From contig CAYMBG010000025.1 in NCBI GenBank assembly GCA_964388615.1, positions 1-26,611 of the forward strand: a DNA stretch of 26,611 bases, in the 5' to 3' direction. The first letter of the stretch is position 1; every line of letters begins with the position of its first letter. The position numbers were made by a program, and so were the translations under genes. The stretch comes from SLLW01 sp964388615 (lineage in GTDB: Bacteria > Bacteroidota > Rhodothermia > Balneolales > Natronogracilivirgulaceae). The notes beneath the pieces are model-generated. The model saw only the letters and a program-made list of their open reading frames with translations, did no database searches and was not told where the DNA came from. Shown here in pieces: positions 17,821-25,415 of this stretch.

Positions 17821-18445
17821 CTAATTCCTCTTCTGTCCAGGCATCCGTACGGTTTTCAGATGCTTCACGCATCTGTGCAACTTGCTCAGGTGTCACTTCG
17901 ACAGCTTCATTACCAAAAGAGTTTCGGATATAGGTTACTACCGATGCAGCCTCCTGATCCGACAACAACCTGCCGAAACCAGGCATAGCGGCATCATATG
18001 AAACCCCCTCACGAATAATTTCTCCTTCAAAACCTCTCAATACGATCTGAACAGGCCGATCCGGCACACCGATCACCCAATCTGAACCCATAAGCGGTGG
18101 AAAAGCTCCTTCCACACCACTTCCATCCTGTTGGTGACAAGATTGGCAAACACGCGTATAGACCTGTCTACCGGTCACCATCATATCCATCTCCTCTGCC
18201 TCCTCGACATGCGTGTCAGGTTCCGTATACAGCACATGGGGCCGATCAGAAATTTCACCCAAATACCTTCCCATATAGAAAAAGCCGAAAGCAAGGGTCA
18301 AAATAATGATGACATACATCCACCATGGGCCTCGCTCATTGCCCTCCTCGGGAATTTGCTCCTCTTTTTCCATAATCCTTTCATGCATCTCCTCGATGCT
18401 GCGACCATCTTCCTGATCTCCGAAATATTGTTCATTCGCCATCAT
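17801..18445 (-). CDS. ccoP: Mono-haem CcoP-like cytochrome c subunit of cbb3 oxidase
   Basis: 214 aa. It has a charged, acidic N-terminal cytoplasmic segment, one membrane helix (about 41-62), then one cytochrome c domain with CQSCH (C100, C103, H104). The probable axial Met is M154 (AAMPGFG). Standard CcoP has two CxxCH motifs; only one is present and the sequence is about 100 residues shorter than di-haem CcoP. The C-terminal 35 residues are a Glu-rich, low-complexity tail. Its start codon overlaps the ccoO stop by 4 bp. It passes electrons from a soluble donor to CcoO/CcoN. Confidence 0.88.
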   Translation of the reverse strand: MMANEQYFGDQEDGRSIEEMHERIMEKEEQIPEEGNERGPWWMYVIIILTLAFGFFYMGRYLGEISDRPHVLYTEPDTHVEEAEEMDMMVTGRQVYTRVCQSCHQQDGSGVEGAFPPLMGSDWVIGVPDRPVQIVLRGFEGEIIREGVSYDAAMPGFGRLLSDQEAASVVTYIRNSFGNEAVEVTPEQVAQMREASENRTDAWTEEELDEFIGS

Positions 18446-19017
18446 TCGACTCCGGTAATTTGCTGATCAAGTGAGATCAGATAGGCAACAAGATAACGGG
18501 CCTCATCTGTGGGTAATACTTTTCTTTGGGGGATACGGTATCCTTCCGGCAGATTCAGTCCGGAACGGCCCGGTCGTGCATCCTCACTAACCTCCTCAAA
18601 AAGCCATGGGAAGGGAGGCATAATGCTTTCCGAATTAATGGCACGAGGCTGATAGAGATTCAAATAATGCCAATCTTCACCGGGTTGACGTGCTCCAATG
18701 TTGGCAAGATCCGGACCTGTACGCATCGTTCCGAGATTATGGGGCAACAGGTTACGGTAGTCCGTCGCCTGCGTTGCTCTTCCCCACCCTCGCTCGAAAT
18801 CAGCACCAAACCCTTCCGGACGAACTTGTTTTGAGTGACAATAGATACATCCTTCCCGAACAAAAATACGATGACCCTCGGTCACCTCAAAAGGAGTAAA
18901 ATAGGCCGGTTCTTTAACGGCTTCATCAACAAAAATTTTAGGTAAGATGGTAATACCGAACATGGCAACCAGAAAAGTGGCCAATACTCCGAACAGTAAA
19001 ATCGAATAGCGCATCAT
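18442..19017 (-). CDS. ccoO: CcoO mono-haem cytochrome c subunit of cbb3 oxidase
   Basis: 191 aa. One N-terminal membrane helix, then the diagnostic EGCIYCHSKQVRP block (haem CxxCH at C57-H61), RTGPDLANIGARQP and the axial-Met segment SIMPPFPWLF (M132). The length is near the family norm. Relays electrons from CcoP to the CcoN haem b site. It overlaps ccoN and ccoP by 4 bp on each side (ATGA type), implying strong translational coupling. Confidence 0.93.
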   Translation of the reverse strand: MMRYSILLFGVLATFLVAMFGITILPKIFVDEAVKEPAYFTPFEVTEGHRIFVREGCIYCHSKQVRPEGFGADFERGWGRATQATDYRNLLPHNLGTMRTGPDLANIGARQPGEDWHYLNLYQPRAINSESIMPPFPWLFEEVSEDARPGRSGLNLPEGYRIPQRKVLPTDEARYLVAYLISLDQQITGVE

Positions 19018-20462
19018 AAGGCAAATTCCTCCCTGATATTTTTCCAGATTTCGGGAGTGGCGGGACGTTCACCGTGTGCAAAAGCCATTTTTATAATTAA
19101 CCATGCAAAAATCAGATGTCCCGCTGTCATCAAAACACCGGAAAATGAACGAGCGACAAGATACGGCACCGTCATCGTGACCGTCTCGGTGAATGGAACA
19201 TCGGGGTTGTTCATATTCCAGCCCTGAAACAATCCGATGTACTGAAGGGCAACGGCATAAATAATAATACCCATGGCAGTAAGCCAGAAATGCCATTTGA
19301 TCAATGGTTTCGAATGCCATTCACGCAAGGTTATCCTTGGAAGGATATAATAACATGCCCCAAAAAGCATCATGGTCACAAACGCATACATTCCAATATG
19401 TGCGTGTGCCACGACAAAGTGTGTAAAATGAATCACTTCATTGACCGACCGTAACGCTTGTGTGCTTCCCTGAAGACTGACTAATGTGTAACTCATTGCA
19501 GCAAAAACGACAAAACGCAATGTTGGTGAGTAGCTGACTGCTTTGAAAGAACCGACCACGGTCATATGATGGTTGATGGCAACCACTACTACCGGTATCA
19601 CCATCATAACACTGGCCGCTATTGAGATTGTCACAAACCAGGTAGGCAGAGGGGAACCGATAAGGTGATGAAACCCATTCCAGTTATAAAACAATGCCAA
19701 ACCCCAGAATCCAAGCAACGAGAGCCCATAACTATAGATTGGGCGACCAAGCACCTTGGGTATAAAATAATAGGCGGCGGCAATGCCAATAGGAGTGAAC
19801 CATAATCCGAGCGCATTGTGAGCATACCACCAATTCATTCCGGCCTGAACGGTCGGAGTATCATAAATGGGCAACGAGGAGACGAGTCCCAGTAATGGAA
19901 ACCAAAGGAAAGCCGCCAGAATATACCACACAGATACGTACAATTGCTTAATTCGGCGAGTCATCACCATCAGTATTGTGGATGCGGATATTACGATGAC
20001 GCAGAGTACGATAACTACCATTGTGGAAACCGGAAATTCCAGCCATTCTATACCCCTTGAAAATCCAGCAAGAATCTGTACGCTTCCAACCAGAAGAGCC
20101 AGATTCCATACGGCACCCGCTACAATGATATAACCCCGTAAATGGATAGGGGTTTTTAGAAGCCGGCTCAGCATCCAAAGGGCCACCCCGGCTCCGGTCA
20201 TGGAAGCCCAACCGTAGACCATGGTGTTCAGATGCAGGGGACGAACCCTCCCGAAAGTAAGCCAGCCGAAATCACCCAGCCAATCAGGCAAGTGCATCTT
20301 GACAGACGCCAATAGTGCCAACAAAGTCCCGAAAAGCAACCAGAAGACCCCTGAAAGAATCAGAAAAAGCACAACATAACGGGCGCTTCTGTCCAGATCG
20401 GCGACACTATAATGCGATGAGCTCTCAGTTTTCGGATTCACGTTTGTTTTCTCCACGTTCAC
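19014..20462 (-). CDS. ccoN: CcoN catalytic subunit of cbb3-type cytochrome c oxidase
   Basis: 482 aa, about 12 membrane helices. The metal ligands can be assigned by the family pattern. They are H77 (RPLHLNT) and H355 for low-spin haem b, H215 (YAHN), H265 and H266 (NGFHHL) for CuB, and H353 (AHAH) for haem b3. Y259, six residues before H265, corresponds to the redox-active cross-linked tyrosine. It reduces O2 to water with high affinity. The motif usually written STFEGP reads VSLQGS here, so the conserved Glu is Q331. The start overlaps ccoS by 38 bp. Confidence 0.94.
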   Translation of the reverse strand: MNVEKTNVNPKTESSSHYSVADLDRSARYVVLFLILSGVFWLLFGTLLALLASVKMHLPDWLGDFGWLTFGRVRPLHLNTMVYGWASMTGAGVALWMLSRLLKTPIHLRGYIIVAGAVWNLALLVGSVQILAGFSRGIEWLEFPVSTMVVIVLCVIVISASTILMVMTRRIKQLYVSVWYILAAFLWFPLLGLVSSLPIYDTPTVQAGMNWWYAHNALGLWFTPIGIAAAYYFIPKVLGRPIYSYGLSLLGFWGLALFYNWNGFHHLIGSPLPTWFVTISIAASVMMVIPVVVVAINHHMTVVGSFKAVSYSPTLRFVVFAAMSYTLVSLQGSTQALRSVNEVIHFTHFVVAHAHIGMYAFVTMMLFGACYYILPRITLREWHSKPLIKWHFWLTAMGIIIYAVALQYIGLFQGWNMNNPDVPFTETVTMTVPYLVARSFSGVLMTAGHLIFAWLIIKMAFAHGERPATPEIWKNIREEFAL

Positions 20463-20667
20463 CTTCTTTATTTTCTTCTATGTTTTCGTTTTCCTTGAAT
20501 ATTTGATCCGTTCGCTCTCCCGCCGGTTCCTCCTCATCAAAAGGCAACATGGCTCCTTTCTGAATCCGGTCAAACTGTCCGGTAAAAAAAGCCCACAAGA
20601 AAAGCGACAAACCTCCGCCAATAATCAACAGAGAAGAAAGAACCAGAATAATTGCACCAAAACTCAT
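20425..20667 (-). CDS. ccoS: CcoS cbb3 oxidase assembly protein
   Basis: 80 aa. One N-terminal membrane helix (IILVLSSLLIIGGGLSLFLWAFFTGQFDRI, split by GGG) followed by the family signature WAFF.GQFDR and LPFDEEE. The CcoS family (PF03597 type) is needed for insertion of haem b and copper into CcoN. The tail (residues 50-80) is Glu/Lys/Asn-rich and longer than usual, with no conserved motif; it overlaps the ccoN start codon. First gene of the operon, 235 bp downstream of the pullulanase stop. Confidence 0.9.
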   Translation of the reverse strand: MSFGAIILVLSSLLIIGGGLSLFLWAFFTGQFDRIQKGAMLPFDEEEPAGERTDQIFKENENIEENKEGERGENKRESEN

Positions 20668-20902
20668 AAAATAGTTATCTGTTAGTTATACTCCGACACA
20701 ACAAAACACCTTATTCCATGTTATTGCGCCTTATTAAAAAAAAAGACGGAATGCGACATCCAGCTACATCGACCTGTCAATAAATACTTTTTTTATAAAA
20801 GCCGATCGATAAAGAGATATTTCAATAATTACTACTAAAAATGTATTAATTACCCTATAGAGTTCAAAACCATTTCAAATAATTCAAAAAGTTATTGGGA
20901 AG

Positions 20903-23836
20903 TTATTGGTTGCAAATAAAATCACCTTGTTCACCGGACTCCGGAACAACAAAAACAGCCGCTGATAACGGTGGAAGAACGAATCCCTCTTGATTCAAAG
21001 TTGCCTGTCTAATTACCTGATCAGCGCCCTGCAACTGGACAGGATGAAGAACGGCCCGATCGGCACCAAAATGACTGATGGGCATCTCAAGGAAACGCTC
21101 TTTTCGATCAGCATTGAAAAGTACAATAATGCCATCCAACTCAGGGTCCAGGTTCTCACCTGCACACAAACCATCGGATATGCTCATAACGATAATCCCA
21201 GGCTGCTGATCAGGCCCGGTATTATGAAAAGCAAGACGCCGGTGGATCTCCTCCGCTGTATTTAGCCGAAAAAGCGGTGAGCTATATCGTATTTGAAGCT
21301 GTTCTTGAAATACATTATGTGCCTGCTCCATATGCTCTTTACGGACCTCCAGCTCCGGATTCCTCAGAAAACCTTTCATGATATCCCATCGTGCTTCATT
21401 GTCCCATGCAGGGGGGAGTCCGATACCCCAGTTATGCGACTTCAGGGAAAAGTCAACGGCATTAAACCAGTCCCCGGAATCAAAACTATTACGATCCATG
21501 GACTTGGATCGAAGAATATCCGATCCCATTTGATAAAACGGTATCCCCTGTCCGAAGTTTATAAATGCGTTGCTTAGTAAATGTACTCTGACCCTCTCCT
21601 CCATGTCCAGATCAAGTGGCAACTTGGGCTGGGTGTTATCCCAAAGGGTTTCATTGTCATGTTTGTCAATATAATTAACAGACTCTTGTGGTTGTTTAGC
21701 GAAACCAACGTTTTCGTAACTGCCTTCCACTTTATCGCCGATAAAATTGATATAGGGATATGTCCCGAGATTGCCGGACATGCCAACTCTGATTCGGTCT
21801 GCTGCCGCGATTAATGAGCGTTTATTTTCATCCTGATTAGGATTCGCATCATCATTTGGAAAAAGATATAAACCGCTGTTGAAACCCTGGGCACGCAAAT
21901 TATCTGTAAAATTACCGCCTCTGATGGCATCACGGATACGATCGTTAAAGTTACCAATACCGGTGCCCGCCAGGTTGAATTGCGTTGCCTGATCAAATAA
22001 CCGGTTGTCGGCTACTTCCCCGAAGTTCCAACCTTCTCCGTAAATATATATGTTGGAACCATCCACACCATCTTTCTCCATAGTTAAGGTACTCAGGGCT
22101 TTTTTAAGGTTCTCCATAACATAGCGTGGATGATGTCCCATAAGATCAAAACGGAATGAATCAACCTTGTATTCACGTGCCCATAACATGACAGAATCAA
22201 TTATTAATTTCTCCATCATGGCATGTTCGGCAGCAGTATTTTCACAACATGTAGATCGCTCCATCTCTCCGGTATCCGGATTGTAGCGGTGATAATAACC
22301 GGGAACCACTTTGTCAAGCACCGAGAAACGGGATGTTCCGGATGCGAATGTATGATTATATACCACGTCTATAACTACTTTGAGACCAATTTCATGCAAC
22401 GCTTTTACCATTTCACGAAATTCAATAATGCGCGTCACACCCTCGGAATCTGATGCATAACTACCCTCCGGCACATTAAACAGTAAAGGATCGTATCCCC
22501 AGTTAAATCCATCGTATGCAGCAAGTCCGTCCATTCTCCCGGGACGATTATAGGGTTTCTGAATCTTTTGCGTAGCCGGATCCTCTTCTGCCAGTTCCTC
22601 AAACACCTCATAAATGGACATATCACCGTAGTGATCACAATAAGGAGCAAGGTCCTTGTGATCGATATATTCACATATACGTTTGTAGGGATGATGCAGG
22701 TCGATACGGTTTTCCGGATTTTCGTTTACCGTTGCAATATCATTTACAGGCAACAGATGAATATGCGTTAATCCCGCTTTTGACAAACGTTCAAGGTGCG
22801 TCATTGCCACTGACGCATCTTGCTCACCCCGACCATTATAGGTAAACGCTTTGAACGTACCACGATGTTCCTCTGCCACAGATTCATCCATAATACTAAA
22901 GTCACGAACATGCGCCTCGTACAACGATATATCGGTTCTCCTGGGAAGATGCTTTTCCAATTGATCCCACCCTTCCGGCCTCAGTTCCGGATCACCGGAA
23001 AGATCCGCAAATTGACTGTAATAGCTATCTGTTGAAAGACTTACAGAATATGGATCGGTTACTAAAAACTCATTAACCCGGTCATTATCATGATGATATA
23101 CCGTTATTTCAAATTTATAGAAGAGTCGATTCCAATCTTTTCGATCACCTGTAAAACGCCACACCCCATCTTTCGGAAAACCAGTATTTTCCCCGTCACT
23201 ACCTGCGTAATCCGGATCTATAACCTTTATGTGATTTTTATCTGCGTCATAAAGGTGCAGTTTTACATTTTGTGCGGTTGGAGCCCATAAGTTGAGTTTT
23301 ACAATATCATCATGGTACTCCGGACCCAGTTGCCCCTCATAAGAATAGACTTCGTCAAGCAAATTTGGAAACTGCACTCTTGTAGCAGTAAGCACATTGC
23401 CTGACTTGTCATATGCAATAGCTATCAATTGCCCCTTTACCGCATTGCGAACCGTCTCATCATCGACATGTGTCTCATAAACCGGACGATTCGCGATATG
23501 CCGAAACCGATCGGACAAACCTTCACCTAATGACGTCTCGGCACCTACTTCAATAACGTTGCCCCCCGAAACACCGTTTCCAGTGATTCGAATATCCGCT
23601 TGAAGGCTGTAACGCAACTCAATACGATCCACATCCGTTCCGGTTTGCCACAAAAGTTTTTGCGGTGTGATCCAATGCGCTGATGCGCCATCGAGTTTTG
23701 CCAATAAGTCCGAATCTTCAGATGATCCTTCCGGGGCTCCGAAAGAAGAACCATGCTTCTCGGGGCTCTCATAAGCCCACATTGTTATGATACTGGCCAT
23801 AAGAGATACCAATAAAAAAAGGGTAATGTTATGCAT
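20903..23836 (-). CDS. pulA: Secreted type I pullulanase (alpha-1,6-glucosidase)
   Basis: 977 aa GH13 enzyme with an N-terminal signal peptide or anchor (residues 4-21). N-terminal beta domains are followed by a NLWAPTAQNVKLHLYD carbohydrate-binding (CBM48-like) segment. The catalytic barrel contains the pullulanase signature FNWGYDP and the GH13 triad: nucleophile D564 (DSFRFDLMGH), acid/base E601 (IYGEGWNFGE) and D727 (YIDKHDNETLWD). A C-terminal pullulanase-type beta domain ends near residue 950. It hydrolyses alpha-1,6 branch points in pullulan, glycogen or amylopectin. Length and layout fit the long pullulanase-type alpha-1,6-glucosidase group. No lipobox was found, so it is probably periplasmic or released. 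It is alone; no other starch genes are in the window. Confidence 0.93.
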   Translation of the reverse strand: MHNITLFLLVSLMASIITMWAYESPEKHGSSFGAPEGSSEDSDLLAKLDGASAHWITPQKLLWQTGTDVDRIELRYSLQADIRITGNGVSGGNVIEVGAETSLGEGLSDRFRHIANRPVYETHVDDETVRNAVKGQLIAIAYDKSGNVLTATRVQFPNLLDEVYSYEGQLGPEYHDDIVKLNLWAPTAQNVKLHLYDADKNHIKVIDPDYAGSDGENTGFPKDGVWRFTGDRKDWNRLFYKFEITVYHHDNDRVNEFLVTDPYSVSLSTDSYYSQFADLSGDPELRPEGWDQLEKHLPRRTDISLYEAHVRDFSIMDESVAEEHRGTFKAFTYNGRGEQDASVAMTHLERLSKAGLTHIHLLPVNDIATVNENPENRIDLHHPYKRICEYIDHKDLAPYCDHYGDMSIYEVFEELAEEDPATQKIQKPYNRPGRMDGLAAYDGFNWGYDPLLFNVPEGSYASDSEGVTRIIEFREMVKALHEIGLKVVIDVVYNHTFASGTSRFSVLDKVVPGYYHRYNPDTGEMERSTCCENTAAEHAMMEKLIIDSVMLWAREYKVDSFRFDLMGHHPRYVMENLKKALSTLTMEKDGVDGSNIYIYGEGWNFGEVADNRLFDQATQFNLAGTGIGNFNDRIRDAIRGGNFTDNLRAQGFNSGLYLFPNDDANPNQDENKRSLIAAADRIRVGMSGNLGTYPYINFIGDKVEGSYENVGFAKQPQESVNYIDKHDNETLWDNTQPKLPLDLDMEERVRVHLLSNAFINFGQGIPFYQMGSDILRSKSMDRNSFDSGDWFNAVDFSLKSHNWGIGLPPAWDNEARWDIMKGFLRNPELEVRKEHMEQAHNVFQEQLQIRYSSPLFRLNTAEEIHRRLAFHNTGPDQQPGIIVMSISDGLCAGENLDPELDGIIVLFNADRKERFLEMPISHFGADRAVLHPVQLQGADQVIRQATLNQEGFVLPPLSAAVFVVPESGEQGDFICNQ

Positions 23837-23902
23837 AAAAAGTGCCGTCGGCTATTTCAAGTTCATATTATACATATTCGCCATTAAACAAAAACAATAC
23901 GT

Positions 23903-23917
23903 CAGCCCCCGGGGCTG
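23903..23917. promoter_or_regulatory. GC-rich palindrome between the pulA and amidohydrolase starts
   Basis: CAGCCCC and GGGGCTG arms around a single C, in an otherwise AT-rich 222-bp divergent intergenic region, 67 bp upstream of the pullulanase start. A candidate operator for the divergent promoters, or the stem of a short hairpin; the regulator is unknown. Confidence 0.4.
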
Positions 23918-24058
23918 GCTTTATGCAAAAACTTCAAAAAAAATATCAAGACCTCTTTTGCATTGCAATCAGTGTTTTAGATTATTTCTGAAAGTTAATA
24001 ATAGTTTTATGATATTGGGAATTGGTTAAAAAACAAATCCACTACCCAAAACACACGT

Positions 24059-25405
24059 ATGCAAGCCTCCTCCGACTTCGCTCTAAAAAGGCACTTTTTT
24101 TACCATAATTTTTTCACTTTCCTTTTAACGCTGATATTCCTGTTTACAATAAACAGCATGCCTGTGAAGGCACAGCAAAACTCCGTCGTATTTTCCGGAG
24201 CAAAGCTGATAACCGTAACCGGTGAAACATACGAGCAGGGAGTTATGGTTATACAAGATGGTACAATTCAATCTTTAGGGTCCATTAATGAGACCTCCAT
24301 TCCTGATGATGCCGAAACCATAGATGTTACCGGAAAAGTGCTTATGCCGGGCCTGGTTGACCCTCATTCCCATGTTGGAGAAGGTGATGGCGGAGATCGA
24401 TCATCTGCTTTGCATCCGGATGTACGCATTCTTGACACCATCAATCCACAAAGCGACACCTTTCTCAAAGCACTCGCCGGGGGCATCACTACGGTTAATG
24501 TCATGCCCGGTTCAGGTCACCTGATCAGCGGGCAGACCGTCTATCTGAAACTACGCCGTGTTAACACCGTGGAAGAGATGTTGGTTTATGTAGATTTTGA
24601 TAACGACATTTATGGAGGTTTAAAATTTGCGAACGGAACCAACCCTCTAAGACAACCACCCTTCCCGGGCACACGCGCCAAATCAGCTGCCATGGTGCGA
24701 TCTCTGTTTGTCCGCGCTCAGGAGTATCAGGAAAAAGCAGATTTGGCGGAAAAGGAAGGTAGTAGTAAGCCTTCACGTGATTTAGGCCTGGAAGCTTTGG
24801 TAGAGGTATTAGAGGGAAAACGAATAGTCCACAACCACACCCATCGTCATGACGATATTTTGACAGCAATTCGACTGGCAGATGAATTTGGTTACCGCAT
24901 GGTTCTTCACCATGTCACAGATGCCTGGAAAGTCGCTGACGAAATCGCCGCCTCCGGTTACCCTACCTCAATTATATACATTGATTCACCCGGTGGAAAA
25001 ATGGAAGCCGTCAATTTGCTTCCCAAATCAGCACCCATCCTTGAGGAAGCCGGTGTTGATTTCGGGTTCCATACCGATGACGGTGTAACCGATTCAAGGC
25101 TTTTTTTACGATCTCCGGCATTTGGCATCCGGGAAGGAATGAGCCGGCAGAAAGCCCTGGAATCGATCACCATTGCCAATGCCCGCCAAATGGATCTCGA
25201 TGACAGGTTGGGATCTCTGGAAACAGGGAAGGATGCAGATTTTATCATTTTATCTGGTGACCCTTTCAGCGTCTACACTCGTATTCTGCAAACATGGATT
25301 GAAGGTGAGAAAGTCTGGGATTACAATGACCCGGACGACCGGAAATTCTCAACCGGCGGCTACAATATTTTCAATGGAGAAGGCTATGGTCACCACCAAC
25401 AATAG
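24059..25405 (+). CDS. Secreted amidohydrolase, imidazolonepropionase-like, metal ligands intact
   Basis: 448 aa. It has an N-terminal hydrophobic signal (about residues 17-38, cleavage near KAQ) and then the amidohydrolase superfamily layout: a small beta sandwich (FSGAKLITVTGE, VMVIQDGTIQSLG) and a TIM barrel opened by VLMPGLVDPHSHVGE. The metal ligands are visible: H103 and H105 (HxH after strand 1), histidines in the HNHTHRHDD block (258-264), H284/H285 (LHHVTD) and the HTDD motif (H338, D340 or D341). The C-terminal GSLETGKDADFIILSGDPFS closes the sandwich. Such enzymes hydrolyse amide or ester bonds, often of cyclic amides or dipeptides, but the substrate is unknown. 10 bp upstream of a homologous second gene. 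Confidence 0.9.
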   Translation: MQASSDFALKRHFFYHNFFTFLLTLIFLFTINSMPVKAQQNSVVFSGAKLITVTGETYEQGVMVIQDGTIQSLGSINETSIPDDAETIDVTGKVLMPGLVDPHSHVGEGDGGDRSSALHPDVRILDTINPQSDTFLKALAGGITTVNVMPGSGHLISGQTVYLKLRRVNTVEEMLVYVDFDNDIYGGLKFANGTNPLRQPPFPGTRAKSAAMVRSLFVRAQEYQEKADLAEKEGSSKPSRDLGLEALVEVLEGKRIVHNHTHRHDDILTAIRLADEFGYRMVLHHVTDAWKVADEIAASGYPTSIIYIDSPGGKMEAVNLLPKSAPILEEAGVDFGFHTDDGVTDSRLFLRSPAFGIREGMSRQKALESITIANARQMDLDDRLGSLETGKDADFIILSGDPFSVYTRILQTWIEGEKVWDYNDPDDRKFSTGGYNIFNGEGYGHHQQ

Positions 25406-25415
25406 TAAACAAGCA

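Noticed and set aside
20775..20780. TTGACA on the minus strand upstream of ccoS as a -35 box
   Set aside because: No acceptable -10 hexamer lies 16-18 bp downstream, and no FNR-type TTGAT-N4-ATCAA site was found in this region.
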